From positions 1,922,001-1,986,000 of the forward strand of contig PYIU01000007.1 of NCBI GenBank assembly GCA_003415625.1: DNA of 64,000 nucleotides, given 5' to 3'. Made by a program: the position numbers and the translations under genes. Below are positions 25,601 through 39,530 of the stretch, piece by piece. Numbering within the stretch: position 1 is the first letter of the stretch; each line of letters starts with the position of its first letter. The stretch comes from Aquanectria penicillioides (taxonomy: Eukaryota > Ascomycota > Sordariomycetes > Hypocreales > Nectriaceae). Below the pieces are notes generated by a model. It did no database searches. It saw nothing but the letters and a program-made list of their open reading frames with translations, and had not been told where the DNA came from.

Positions 25601-26403
25601 GAATCATCTCATCGACAATGTCGTTGACATCCTCGATGGGGCTCATGGGCACTGCCGCCATCCGCTGCGTTTCCTGTAGCCGCTTAGCCGTCTTGACCAG
25701 CGCAGACAGCTCCGACAGCAATGACTTGCGGCACTTGCGCAAGGCGTCGTTTCGCTGGACGAAGGGAGACTCCCTGTTCAGGCAGTTTGTGCGCTCCTAT
25801 TCGGAAACATTAGTCGATCCACCTACAACAACCAAAGGGCCCTAAAACTGTGGCCGCGAAAAGACTCACCAATAGAAATCGCACGCCCGCAATGATGCCC
25901 TTCATGAACTCCTGGTTACCAAAGATTTCCCGATCGTTGACGGAGGTGCTTCGGAGTAGATCCCAGAAGTTAAGCAGGGCCTTTAGCAAGCTGCACATGT
26001 CATCTGGCTCATAGGCCTCACAGTAGTTTGTCGGCAGCCAACCTCGGGCACCCGACACCAGCAGCGTGCCGTCGGCCCAACCATTGGTGTGGATCGAGTG
26101 CACCAGGATGACATCTCCCTCATTCAGCGGGAGGGTCACGCTGGCATCGGACATGGCATAGCTGGGGTTGAATGGGTAGAAAGCCCGCAGGAAGTTGTGG
26201 AAGACGGGGGGTGGTAGGTAGGTCGGCGAGAGGTCTTCCTGCGAGCCGTTGGGAGTGGCTGGTGGCGTCATGTGTGATCGGGAGTAGGGGTTGGTGTCGT
26301 GATCCGCGTTTGATGATCCATCTCCAGACAGTTCGGCGTGAACCTTTGCAATGGTCAAAGGAGCCACCTGGAGGCTGGCTCGCATCGGTTCGGTGCTCAG
26401 CAT
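22680..26403 (-). CDS. SH3-RasGEF guanine nucleotide exchange factor (Cdc25-type)
   Basis: Two exons on the minus strand, 26,403-25,870 and 25,796-22,680, are joined by a 73-nt intron (GTGAGT...TAG) and give about 1,216 residues. An SH3 domain lies near residues 70-131 (AFYPFNPSYAMSD .. NEGDVILVH .. GARGWLPTNYCEAY). A long Ser/Thr/Pro-rich linker follows, then a RasGEF_N domain around 726-870 (FVSTFYLTFRLFCTP). The catalytic Cdc25 domain spans about 920-1155 and shows FEPLEIARQLTIKQMNIF, AIICSLNSSTISRLRKTW, LPFLGMYLTDLTFVDIGNP and INFDKHTRTAKIIGELQRFQ. Such proteins load GTP onto Ras at membranes and feed the cAMP/PKA and MAPK routes. The ATG at 26,403 is the first in frame and is followed directly by family-like sequence (EPMRASLQVAPL), but an upstream exon cannot be excluded. 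It ends PPPTPTQV. Confidence 0.93.
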
Positions 26404-27350
26404 CGCGATTGCCGCAAAATTTCGACAGCGTGGTTTAGATCATTGGGGGTACAAAGCCAGGCAGGCGGGTTGTGCACAACCACCCGGAACAAGCTCCCGT
26501 TTCGAATTGAATTGCCCGAGAAAAAGAAGGTCGTCGCGTCGTCGTATCCAAGAAGGGGAACTTCTGGAAGTGGGAGCTGAAGATGTCGTAGATTCGGTGG
26601 CCGCAGGGGAGGGGCAGGGCGGGTGCAAGCTGTGTAAGTTGAGAAGCAAGAGTCAAGCTCTATCAGAGGCAACCCTTCGCCGTTTCAAGACGAAGAATAA
26701 TCCGGCCCGAGCAATAGTGGAACCAGATATGATGGAAGGAAGAGCCGGCTAGCTAGTACCCAACGTTAGTATTCGTGTGCGTGATTTGTGACGTTCGTGT
26801 TATGATTCTTGTTTGGAAGCCACCATGACAACGTTGAGGAATGAAGGGAGGAGGCGTTGAGCGGGTTGCTGCGGCCGTGAAGACTCATCAAGGAATGCCG
26901 GCACCGCAGGGATAGGGCAATCTGCAGCCGTCGCAGTACCGCAGCGAGTTGCAGCTTGCGGGGCAGGGCCGTTGCGGGAGGCTGTCAGAGCACCGTTGAT
27001 GCCGCATAAAAAAAAATTCCTCAGTCGGATTGCAGCTGGGTTACATCATGGCTGGCAGGTTGACATTGACACTTGCGGCTTTTCCCCAACCCGACATGCC
27101 CATCCCCATCAATGAATGACCACGGGTCATCGTCGACCCCAAACTCCATTCGAGACGAGATGAACTGGATCGGATTGAATTGATTGCACGGCCTTGCTTC
27201 GTTTCGTCCCGTCTTGACTAGATGGTTTGCTTGTGTTCGTGGGGTATGTGCGGGGTGTGAAGTGTGTGCTTGTGCGGACCTGCGTACATTGCGCACATGT
27301 ATGTGGAGGTGTTGGTAGTATATCTGAAGTAACGCTTACCTTTGGACGGA
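26404..27350 (-). promoter_or_regulatory. Probable 5' leader and promoter of the RasGEF gene
   Basis: Upstream of the RasGEF ATG on the minus strand there is a long frame (26,672 down to 26,397) that has no ATG and whose stop overlaps the RasGEF start codon (ATGCTGA). Beyond it the sequence is T/C-rich on the minus strand and contains no other recognised gene. Promoter limits are inferred from position only. Confidence 0.3.
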
Positions 27351-30300
27351 CGCCGACAGTGGGCTTCGTTCAATGACAGGACCAAGTCAACTGGGATTGA
27401 TGCTGATGCGTGGGTGCAGAGGAATGGAGATCGACTCGAAGGGATTTGCTTGAATCGCTTTCTTTCTCTTGCCGGTCGTGGCTCGCTGTCGTTGAGGGCA
27501 AGGCGTTCCCTGAGTCAAGTATGGAGAAAAAGGAGAGTTGGATGGAATGCCCTTGTCGGTGGAGAGGGCAAATCAGACTCAGAGCAAATGCCGTGAGTCA
27601 AAGCGAAGGTGCTTGTTGCTTTCGAGAGACTAGGCACAAGTTGAGGCAGAGCAAACAAATATGCACCAAGGTCGAGGAGGACGACGAGTATAGTAGGAGG
27701 GACGAGGGAAAGAAATGAGAAAGACATGCACTCGCGTGGCCATGGGCATGGGGATAGCGGTGGTGTTATCACCTTGCCCTCTCCTCTAGAAGGTCTTAAT
27801 TGCAGTGGCTCTTGGTCCTGGGTGGCCACACCCACCTTTCGTCAGTGGATCCCAACCTAGGCCCCCCAGAACTATCCCTGGGCGTACTCTACGGATACAC
27901 TCCTGTCCTTGGGGACAGACACACACACCAAGTCACCAGGCAATGAAGCCGCCATGTGGATAAACCCACTCCCCGGGCTGGTCCCCACTGGTCCTACTGC
28001 AGAGGTTCCTCTTCGTTGACCGGGGCAGCTTCACCAAAGGTGACAGGCCTCTAAAGGCTAGGGCCAGGGGGGGTGAGCAAGTGGCAGCCGGTTTGTGAGT
28101 GACGGCAAGACGGGATGATGGATTCATGGTGGATGAGGTGACGGTTGATGGATGATGATGGATGGGCGTGTGGTCTCAGTGGGGGGCCATTTTTGCTACC
28201 CGCACACCCCACCAGCCGACGACTTTCATAGTGGGGAACACGACTGGCTCTAGCTACTAGCTCCAGGGGTTCCCTGCTAGCGTAACTGGCAAGTGTGCCA
28301 CAGGGGCCAGGGCTTGGGGGCCCAGGAACCTGGCGAGCGACCAGGGATAGGGGGGATAGACCCCTTTCGCCCCCAAGCTCCATCACAATGACTGCACCTT
28401 ACCCAAGTTGAGCTAACCATCTTCACCCGTCTTGGGCTTGTGCAAAACTTATGCTTGACTGTCTTGTGCCTCCTGCATTCGCGGCACCAGTGTTGCTGTG
28501 GGTGAGGGGATACGAGAGGGCTGGGCCTCGTCGAGTGACTGGTTGAATCCACTTCGCACAAGACACTGACACAGACATCCGGAGACAGTACAGACAGAGG
28601 AGACAGGTGACAAGAACAAGGCAAACAAGGCCACCGGGCTGGCCCACCTCTCTCTTTTTTTTTCCTTGCTCACTCATCTTGTTGCCTTTGCAGGTGGGCG
28701 GGCGGCCGAGGTGCGTCAACTACTAACAGCAGCCTCTGCTCAGATGATTGCTTCTCGCGAGCTCAAGCGGAAGACATCACTGAGCGCGCCAATTTGGACG
28801 GCTTCCTCGCCATTGCACCGTCCCGTATGCCATTCTACCAATCTTCATCGTCTTCTCTGTCTGTACTCATCATGGTTCATCTCGATGCGCCCTGAGCTTC
28901 CGCCTGAGCTTCCGGATCTCGCGCTACAGACGGAGCTCATCAAAGGAAGCAAATGGCAGCGGCCAATGGTCCAGCGACAAGCCTCCGGATTGGATGCCAC
29001 CACCACGCCGGCAGCCAGCATTGACCACCAGTTAGTCGCGGTTGCCAACGACAGCAGCAGAAGCGGTTCAGCTCAGCCCAGCTGTCGATAGATTGCTGAA
29101 ATCTGACAGATGTTTAGTTTATTGCAGTAATTCTGCCTCTCCTTGGTCTGCTCTGGCGTCTCGCTCGTCTCCTTTGTGCCTCGCCGGCCGGTGAAAGTGG
29201 CAATAAAATAACTAGGCCCAGCCCCAGATTTCAGTCGGCTGGGTCACAAGCTAGGCCACCAAACAGCCGCCATGTTCGGCCACCAACGGGGGCCGCCCAG
29301 AACAAGGCCGTTCTCGATCATTTCCTCATTCTGCGGGCATGTGTCATGTGTCAAGCTATTATTACCTGATCAGCCAGCTCGCCTGCAATCGTTGACCCCG
29401 TATCACCCTTACACCCGTCTCTCCCGACATCGCTCAGGCTGACATGGAGGGCGAAAGCGAGAACGAAGGGGGGTTGCCACAGAGGGGGATGCAGGAGGAG
29501 GGAGAAGAGAGTGAGAAAAAAAAAGCTATCTCTTGTAAAATCTAGATATCGCCTCCCTCGTATTGGTCCTGTCCGGTCCTTTTACCTTTCGTTAGATCTC
29601 TGTTAGCTGCTTGTTCCTGTGTTGGCGTGCAGATGTAGACACACAGACAGTCCAGCACTAGAATGCACTCTCCTGCGTCTCGCTTCAGCACTGCGTTGGA
29701 GCCCACCAGTGCTCTCTGCGCTGCCCGGCATGCCCCATTATTCCCATTTTCGCCTGGTGCCACACGGCTGCAGCAGAAGGGACACACAGACAGGTGAGCA
29801 AACAGAGCACGAATTGCCATGCAGTTTTTTCAAGAACATGCATCGCATGTCGTACAATGCAGTTGGAGATGAACAGAAACCCGGATTAACCATTGGATCA
29901 TGGTCGTGTTTTTTTTTTTTTCTGTTTGCCCTTGGCTCAACGCCCTGCTTCCGCCTCTACTTCAGCCTCAGCCACTCTATCCACTGGTTGGCTCAGCCCC
30001 AGCTTGCCCAATCTCTCCCCCGACCCAAGCCCCAAGGCCCCAGAAGCGACCTTTCCCCACGAAGAACAGCTTCGGAAGGGCCTACGTACGACGACACGAC
30101 ACCAGGGCACCGGGCCCAGTCCAGACCCTCTTTCTTCCTTTCATTCGGGACCATAGTAATTGGCCGAATCTTTTCGCATAGCATAAGCTCTCCCAAGACG
30201 ACGTTGTGCAGAGCACACAGCGCCCAGCTCGTACGGAAGAATCGGCCAGCGCGGATGCAAGGAGAGACATGATAGTCATGCACGCAAAGGATACTAGACA

Positions 30301-30690
30301 CGAGCTGCTGCGACAGATCGAAGACATCTGGCATCGCCCCGTTTGTTTTGCCAAAGCAATGCCGCTTCCTCCCCCCCTATTCTGCCATGTCCAGTGCGAT
30401 CGCCATTGAGCTTCTGAGGCGCAACCCCGCCGTCGGACAACTTTATGCCCCCGAGACAGTGCCTACCTATGTGCATAGTAGGCAGAACGGTGGTCCATAA
30501 TTAGTGTCCTCCCCCTCCCCCTTCTCCCAAGCCAAGTGCACAGAACGACGCGGCGCCAAGCATAGTTTCACAATGGCGCCGGTGCTGGCGAACGTTGGCA
30601 GCAGACGTTGCGCCTATTGCTTTGTACTTGCCCATCGGCCGCGTAGCGCTTGCGACAGGCCTTGTTTCCCAGGTAATTGGCGTCGTTATA

Positions 30691-30707
30691 GGGGGGGGGG
30701 GGGGGGG
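30691..30707 (+). repeat. G17 homopolymer
   Basis: Seventeen consecutive G on the plus strand, followed by CGGGC. It could form a G-quadruplex and is also a place where sequencing length errors are likely. Confidence 0.85.
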
Positions 30708-33700
30708 CGGGCACCCAAGATCGTCGCCTCTGTTTCCAAGCTACGGATAGCTGGGTTTCCGTTCGGTAATGAGCCCGCGTTGGGCATTAGTGTTTGCCCT
30801 TGTGACGATCATGCCTCTGGTAAATGATGCCTACGAGGTCGTTTCAGACAGAATACAGGCAAGCAAGTTGGTGGTTGATGCCCAGCAGTTGGCGGTGGTA
30901 AACAGAGATCGCGGAGGTGGGTGGTGAGGTCTCATACGTAGGTGTGTGTATGCCAGCCAGCCCGCAATGCAGCCTCAGCAGAATTGCGGCGCCGCCACGA
31001 AGTATCTGTGCAGCAATTCTTCCAAACCCAAGGGCCACGGGTATCGACATGCTGCGCGTGCTATGGGTGCTATGGATGCTGTGACGTTATGGACGTTACT
31101 GTGAGACGTCCGAAAGCTGCCAGCCTTGATGGCCCACCCTAGACTCGTCACATTGCTGTATGAAGCTTCAAACCACAAGCCAGACGTTGGTTGGTTCATT
31201 CCAGTCGTTTGTCCCCCAACCGTGCGACAGCACAGGCACATCTACTGGCAGGTTCCACAAGTGCTGCTGTGCCTGTGTCTGCGCATGCGCATGCGCTACT
31301 CGATTCAACCCTCCCCTCACATGTCGATTCCCATTGAGTTGTATTGTGTTGTGTCGTCACACACATGCCCTATCACATCACATCACGACGTCCCAGCCCA
31401 ACATCACGTCTCCCACCACAGCTTGTTCCCCCGTTGCAACCTACCATTCAACCTTCGAGGGTTTCTGATTGCTCTGCCGGGCCCGCTGGGTCCCCATTTC
31501 TTCAAAGACTCAATCCACTGCCCCATAGCCCCATCACTCCATCCATTACCCTTGGTGGTGGTGGCTTTCCCGTCGGGTCGCTTTGCTTTTTCCTCCGTCC
31601 TCACACCTCCCAGGATCAAACCCTCGGTCCTGGTGCTTTTGGCCATGTCTTCCCCCTCCTTGGTACGCTAAGAGTTAGTTCCCACAACTAGGCTAGGGAC
31701 TGCTTCCTTCGGGCAAGGGGATTGACAGAATCCTAGCATCCTGGGCACCACCCTTGTAGCAGAGGAGAGGGCCCCGGCTCTTCGTGTGCGAAACTGCCCT
31801 CCCTCGCTATACTGACCTCACCATGGTTCTCACAGTCCGAGCTGAGGTGCACTTGGCCCGACTCTAAAGAGGAGATGAACACAGTCTCACCGCTAGGAAA
31901 GCGGATTCGACTGGGATGACCGGTGATAGCCGTATACTTGGATGTACAGATCATCGAATAGTCTAGGCGTAGTTGCCCCGTCGTAGTTTGACATCTACCA
32001 CGGAATCTCTGGGGTTGACCGAGCTTACCGGCCCCAAGTCCTTCGCCCCCCGATCATAGAACCGTGGATCAGGGTTCGCGTCCCGAATTATCCGCAAGAC
32101 GGTGTGATATCACAGGGTCACCCGAAGAAGGAAAGAAAAGAAACCAAGGCAATAGTTGATTATAGTTAGTTTGCTCAGTGTCTTCGCTTTCACCAAGTTG
32201 AATGACAGCCAGAAGAGGCCCAGGCGTTGATGCAGCTATCTACCCCACCCAAACACTCCAAGGCTTGCATGTGGCATACATATGCATTAGGATGCGTACA
32301 TATTACCAGTTGGTATTATGGGCTCCTCCTGAGAAGTTTGCCCATGGCTGGCTTGGGTGACGTTCTGGGTGCTTTTCCGATCAAGCACTCCTACCTAGAC
32401 AGCATGGGAGCATGAAGCACAAGATTGAGTCTAGACCAGGATGATACGACCCAAATCCACACTGCCGGGATGCTCGGCTCGCAAGATCCCTCGGCCCGTC
32501 TATGCATGATAGCTTCCTGGCATGTTCCGGTATTTCTCATACGCCCGCAGAACTGTTTGGCCTCAGCCCTCAATCGCATCTCCGTCTAAAACTACCCGAA
32601 CAGGTTACCAGGTTTGGCTCCAGACCGACTATCCCGCCCTCCAGGAAAGATTTTTCTGGCTTGGTGTCAGAAAAGCAAAACTCTGTAGCCACTGCTCAAA
32701 CAAACATCGAATTTGATAGCAAACAGACTTACAAAGCGGCCTAGTCATGCGTCCTCCAAATGCAGCCCGTCATCCCGTGGTCTGTTCAACGGCAACAACT
32801 CGATACCTACAGTATATTGCCAATAGAAAACGACTCCACTATCCAGAGACATGGAGAATTAGATGCTGGTCCTTGGGCAAAATGAACCCCATTTCTGGGA
32901 ACCTTTTGTTCCCATCCTTGTCGGAGGCTTTCCCTCAACCCTGGTACCGGGAGCCCAAGCTCCAGGGCTAATGTCCCCTCGACGAGAGCGAAAACTACAC
33001 TATTCTTGGTGAAGATGCGGAGGAAACATCGGCTCCCGTCACGCAATGTTGATCGTCAACAGAGTTCCATCGGATCAGCGTACTGCGCAAAACCTTGGGT
33101 CAAGATCCCGAGGCGAGCCCATATGCGGGCATGCTTGATACTGCTTCACGGCACCAACAATCCGAGGCCTGGCAGCAGAGGAATAGCTCATGGCCTATGA
33201 CCCGAGGATTTTTCTTCAGGGACTGGCCTCGAGGCCACCGTGCTTCTTGGCCGCAACGGCCCGCACTCCTGCCCTGGCCACTCCCCCCGCTCTGGGCATC
33301 CGGCGTTTACGACGCACCGACCACGAGTCGACGTAAGGCCATCCATCACAAGAATGAATGCAGAGCGGCCCTCTATAGAGAGCCCGCTGACTCCCCACTC
33401 AGAACCAGCCCTCTAGTCCAGAGAAGGAGAGGACTAAGAGAGCAGCGTCAATACCGCATGAGAAAGTTCCAGCAGTCTGGCTAGTCGAACCCGGACCCAT
33501 GTCCCTCTCAGTTGTCGGCTCTTCTCCTTGCAGACGGTCAAAGTCACGTTACTGATGAAAGATGTTCGCCAGGCTTTGGGAGTATCTGGTCGAAGTTTTA
33601 GTTTGTTTGCTACATTACATGGCGAAGCAAACATGTGATGGAAGTGCAGGCAATGTGTGCTCTGCTGTTACGTTTGCTTGCTTCAATGCAAAACCACCCA

Positions 33701-36700
33701 CAGGGGTCTTCCTGGTCAAAACCCCCGCACCAGAAGACGCATTACTTTGTCAAGAGACTGCGAACCCTTGGACGGGATGGTCATCGAGTGCGCGCCGTCC
33801 CGTCGCCGGAGCCCTCAGGGAAACAGCTTCCGGTGGCCTAAACCAAGCCATAGCGCTGACTCTCCAACAGGGGATGAATAGAGGGCACTGTTGCTTGGCT
33901 ATTATTTCTGAACGGTTGATGATGTCTTTGGGAGAGAACCGGGATCTTGACGAATCCCAGGTGTTCATCACTGCAGATAAATCCCCACTTAGGCCAGAAA
34001 TCCTCGATGTCTCCACTATAGAGAGGAGGATGGGTTCAACGGGCGCTGCAGTTTATTGAAGACTTTTCATCGTCCGGCAACGGCGCCTTTGGACTTGCCA
34101 TGGCACCATGGTGGCTTTCTTCGAGGGTCCATAGACCTAGGATAGTACGGATAGCACACGGCAACCAAAGTAGCTGAAGAGGAAGAAGAAAAAAAAAACA
34201 TGCAGCCAGTGGGACATACGGGTGCCTCTAGACAACGCCGAGCGGGTTGTCGGGGGATAAAAATCGATGGCGTCGACGAAGAGAGACGCATTTTCTCCTT
34301 GGTGGCGGCGGTCCAAGGGTCCAAGCCAGGCTCTGGCTTTTGCACAGGCATAGCAGGGGATGGCTCAAAGCACACTCTCGGACCAGTGCTTTAGGGTGTG
34401 TGCAGGCCGTCAAGGTGGTCCCCCCGGGCTTGCGCTGTCGCGTTTTGCGCTTATTCGACCTGGAGGCTGAGGCAGGGGTAGCAAGCAGTTGTGCGATCTG
34501 GGCTTGAGCGGCAGCAACATCCAATTTTGGGGAGACTTTGGCATGGATTGCCCGGGCTTGCGGATCGGCCGCTCGTCGATCACGGTGGCAGCTGTTGGGA
34601 CTGGATGGGATACATCATGTTTTGCTAGCTTCTCCGGGCTCGTTTGTCTCTGTAAGACCGTCTGAATTGGCATGGTTCCGAGCCAAGGAAAGTTTGCTGC
34701 TACATAGTATGCGGAGTATGGAGGTGGCCTTGCCGTATCGAGGAGGCAGGCCGAGGGTCGGCAAACCTCCCTGAGCCACGTCAATGATGTTTTTCAGTCT
34801 AGCTCTCCTGTATTGTTCAGATTAGTGCCGATCATATCCATCGATGCACCTCGAAGCATTGTTTTGGCAGGCATCAAGTTGAGTCGACGAGGACCGGGGG
34901 ACCATGAAAAATCTCCAGTTTGGTCCGCGTCGTCCCGCTCCTCACCACACGGGATGTGAACGATGCCACGCTGGCTAAAGGCGGTTGCCCCCACTGCAAG
35001 CCAACTGTGGTTGTGGTGAAGAGACAACAAAAAGCAAGTGGCGCGGCCACGCCTCTACTATGTAATAGTAGGGACCCTCGTACGTATGTCATTGGGCTTG
35101 GTGAGGAAACTACGAAACAAACCACCAATGAATGCCAATGGGTGTGCAGCTCCCACCGACGGTCGCGTGTTGTGCTGGCTCTAAGTGCCTCGGTTTGTCT
35201 CACTAGGGCACGTTTTGAATTTTATTCTCCGGCACGGCGCTTTGGAGGCTGCTGGGTGGGACGATGGCTCAGTCCCCAAAACGCTGCGGTTGTGGGTTGT
35301 GGATGGTGTTGTGAGAAAAGTCGAGACTCAGCGCCATGCTACGAGTTTGACGTGACATCGGACGTCCCACTGCGTAGTAACAGGGACAAGTGCACCGGGA
35401 ACAAGATCTTCTCCCCTTAGCTCGTCCCGCCAGATCTGGGTAAGAGGGAAATTTTTTGTCCTAGTAGCAGTTGCTGAAGAACCCGGCACCTGGGAACCCA
35501 AGGACGGGGATGAGAGCGTGAAGCACTAATTAGCCATAACGTTTGGCAGACGCTAGAGTCCACGGAATTTGGGTTTCCTCTTCCGCCAGCGACCACGCCT
35601 GCGCGGGCTGCCTTGGTCTAACCCGTAGTGCGCGCCACAAGAGAGGCGGCTTCTCGGTCTAGAGAAACGGGAGCGGCCCCCATTGGGTAACATCGATGAC
35701 GGTACCTGAAACTTGAAGGCGCCGCGCGTGGCGCTTGATTGTCGATGGGTTCGTTCAATGGCCCCGGACGAGGCGTCAATCCGGGTTTCCCTTTGGGTGG
35801 TTTTTTTTTTACGACGATCTTCCGTCTTTCGCGTTGGCCCTGGAGCGCGAGATGACACGCCCCTTTCCGGGCATGATGATTTCACCAGGACCGTGGCGTC
35901 TTCCCTCATGAACAGATGGCCGCCCCGCTGACCAGTGTGGCTGTTGCTCAGCACCAGATGGCTTTTGGCATCACAGCCAAGTCACGCCTGGGGGCTATCG
36001 GTGTCAGTGGAGGATAAGCCAGGTGGTAGCTGAGGGTTCCCCAATCTTCAATGTCTCCATCCACACATCGACAGGACCAGCGATCCGGGAAGCCCAATTG
36101 CCTATCAAGCCAGGTCTCGTTCAGTTTGGCTAAATTTCTTGCCGTCTCGGCATCTTCCATGGTCAGAGCAACTCTCTAGCTCTGCATTGGTCGGGACAGG
36201 CAGACACTACGTCTCCTGGCTCCCAAAGCACAGGAGATCCACTGCAAGAGCCCAGCAACCAGCAACTCGGGTCTCCCAGTCGGCAGTGCGGGCCTGTCCC
36301 GGCAGTGGTGGTCTGCTGCTTCTAACAAAAGTACAGGCAAGTCGATGGATCATGGAGCGACGCTGATCGCGCGATAAAAAAATTAAAATAAAAAAGAGCC
36401 TGCCCGAAAGGGAAAGAAAGCTACTTGGGGCCAAACTCCCAACCAAATCTCATCGTCAACACCCTAGGAGCCGATGGATTTGCGGATCGGACTTAAACCG
36501 CTGAGATGTGATGAAATGCCGCCGCACATCCAAGGTCTGGCAGACCCTTCGACCAGTGCCGTGTGTTGATCATTTCGTCACCCAATCCCCTGTCGCCTCA
36601 GGCTGTTACAAATAGCACCCCACGAGACACGGGATCAATAATCCCGCCCTCCGCAGCCGCAAAAGATGTGATAGACACGCTCAATGGACAATGCCTCTTG

Positions 36701-39484
36701 CACCCACATCGACACCACGCAACCACGTTGATGAAGGTGCTCGCCATGCATTTGCTACGGAGATCTGGATTGTATCGCTGCGCCTCCGCCACGGCGCTTC
36801 CTGGCCAGGTTCTGTCGTCAGCCCAACGAGCTAACTGCCGTTTCGAACAAAGCACGGGAAGTGGGTGGTTGAGCAAAGTATGTAATGAGGATCAAAATGC
36901 TGCACTGCGACGCACGTGCTTTGGTTTCTTGGTGGCGAAATCCCATCAATACTGCCTATCATCGGTAGATCAAGGGTGTGGAGCCAAGCAGTCATTGATG
37001 CAGAGACTAAGTCAGGGCACGCCAAGGTCTGTGAATAGTGACTCTTTTCCCTGCAGGGCAAAGGGTCTGAGACCGAGGCACAGTCGTGCGAAGAACCGAC
37101 TGCGGTACGGACTAGACGCCGACCGACGAGCCGGCGATGGTGCATCTACACGACGAGAGCACGAGACGCGCCACTGGGTTTGGTGTCATCGATTCGGGAT
37201 CTTTACGATGGTCCAGGCGGGTCGACGATGACGATCGTAGAATTGAGCGAGTTTTTTTTTTTGTTTTTTATATTTTATCAGATCATCATCCCGCGCCTGT
37301 CAAGCCTAGCTGTGGCTATGTATTGTTCAACCCCATAATGGTACTTCCCAAAACGAAAAGGCCTGCCTCAGTTGATAGGTGTAGATGGCTAGCCACGTGC
37401 GATATATATTGCGCAAAAGCGATCCCGACATCGGTTTGTAGGGATGTCGTCAGTTGTGCCTGTTGGTGATGGAGAAGCTTCTTACTAACTTCGTCAATAT
37501 GATTTCCTGTTGAGGATGAGCCTGCATTGAATTTGCTTTCTTTTTTTTTCCCCTTCTCTGACCGGTTTCTTGGGAGTCATGTTGGGCGTGGGATTCCTCG
37601 AGATGGGATCTCGCTTGACGTAAGCGATGGCCGTGGGGGCTCAATTTGAGACATGTTTCTGCTCATCACGTTACCAAGGCGTGGGTTTGCGCAAGCTGCA
37701 TGCATGCCCAGAGACATTTTTCCAGATCCTCGGGAATCACTGGGACTTTCTTCCTCTGGTTCTTCGTTGGACCTCCCAGCCTTTGAAATTTGTCGCGAGT
37801 GTAGGCGAGCGAGTGAGTGGCGTCCAGAGGGAGGGTACCATGGGTTGCGCATTTTGGTTCGGGTAAGATCTTTCCGGTTCCGGCCTATGTTTCTGACCTG
37901 GTTTCGGTCCTCCCTGGCTCGGATTATCTTCTTCCTCGCACGCCTAGGCCCGAAAGCAAAGGGCTGGTCGACGGATAACTTACCTAGCCCAGAATACCGG
38001 TGGTATGGCCGGCGAGGGTTCCGGAAGCGGGGTCACCCCCCGACGAACCTCCGGCGCCATGTTACGGAGGAGCCGGCCGGGTTTAGAACACGAGGTCTTA
38101 GTGTGTCATACAGCGACAGGACTTTGAGCGTCCATGGGCTAATCTGCTGACTCCCGTTCTGTCGGGACACTCGGTGAGTGGTATTGGCGAATGACCGGCG
38201 CTGATTTGGCCGTCTGGGATCCCCCTGATGTTCTAGAAGATGAGTTGCACCTATCTAATGGTTGGTTTCTAAGTGAATGGAGCATGAGCCCCAACATTGA
38301 ACACTATCGTAAGGAGAACGACAAGCACGTGCGGCAGAGGATCAAAGCTATGGAATTTTGGTCACCGGGGCAAAGAGCATGTCATACGAGCAGGTACTTT
38401 GGGTCAGAGCTATGGCATCCATCGCGACGAGCGTTGGTGTGGTTTTAGGGGTTATTGAACCATAGCACCTCAGCAAAAACTGGAGGTACCCCCTTGCCGA
38501 AACAAGTGGTACTTTGGGTACTATACTTTCAACAGGGTTTTAGAGCTACCCTAGAGCCCACCATTTCAGAGACCACAGGCCACCTTGTGCCCCGATAAGC
38601 TTGACGTGTGTTTGGTCCACAGGCAAGATCCCCGTTGCACGAGGCGCCACGAGTCAGGAGTGATGGCTATCAAGCTCCCGCAACAACAGTGGCAGGTCCG
38701 AGCACTCGGTCGCGTGGGTTTGGGGACGAAGACTGGGGGCGTGGGGGAGCCTGAGGACATCTTCCAAAGCTCGGAGCGGACCTTGTGTGAGCGAAGGGGG
38801 GAGACACTCTCTCGCACGAAAATGGCGTCAGGCGATTACGATTATAGATGTGCCCACTCACGATAACGACATTCAATATGAGGGGGGAGTGCTCCGCTGC
38901 GAAGCCGAGGGGCATCGCATGATGATTTTTCGACGACCTCCCCAGACGGGTAAAAAGCAAACAAGACGCAAGGAACGCACATCCCCCGCTGATAGGATGC
39001 GAATGAGGACGGGGACTGGGATTGAGGAAGCTTGAGGATTCAAGCATCGACGACAAATACACGCCCCCTCCTCAAGAAGGCAAACCTGGGCAATGCCTGC
39101 TCAACGGGGTATATTCAGCTCAGACCCTATGCCCGAGCCCCATGCTCATACACAACCGTCGTTGGAGATGGTGATGGCGAAGACGGGCGATGAGCCATGA
39201 TCGTCCCTGGGCACCGTAGGAACAATAGCCGTTGGAAGGTGGTTCGCCTGGCATTCTCATTGGCACTGCGCACAACGTTTAGAGCAGGCCCGAATACCTA
39301 GGGCGCTGGTCCCTGACAGGGCAGCCCTCCCTTGACCAGTTGGCATGGAATCCATGTCGTCATCACTGACCGTTACCTCCCACGTGGAGGGGAGAAGCAA
39401 AGATGGGATTGAGCTTGGAGGAGGGCCAAAAAAAAAAGGGGTCCCGCACCATTCAACGGTCGTGCAGAAGGTTTTGACGGAGGA

Positions 39485-39530
39485 CGGGGACACGGACATG
39501 GACACTGACACAGACACTGACACTAACACA
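39485..39530. repeat. GACACx hexamer-like tandem repeat
   Basis: Imperfect units of GACACT/GACACA/GACATG run from about 39,485 to 39,530. No gene is recognised around it. Confidence 0.7.

Noticed and set aside
32041..32110. B-box-like GGGTTCGCGTCCC, considered as a tRNA gene
   Set aside because: The GGTTCGA core is not matched, no A box is found at the right distance, and no cloverleaf can be drawn.
35948..36160. 70-codon ATG-started minus-strand frame with protein-like composition
   Set aside because: It is too short and has no neighbouring exon, splice logic or family resemblance that I can defend.
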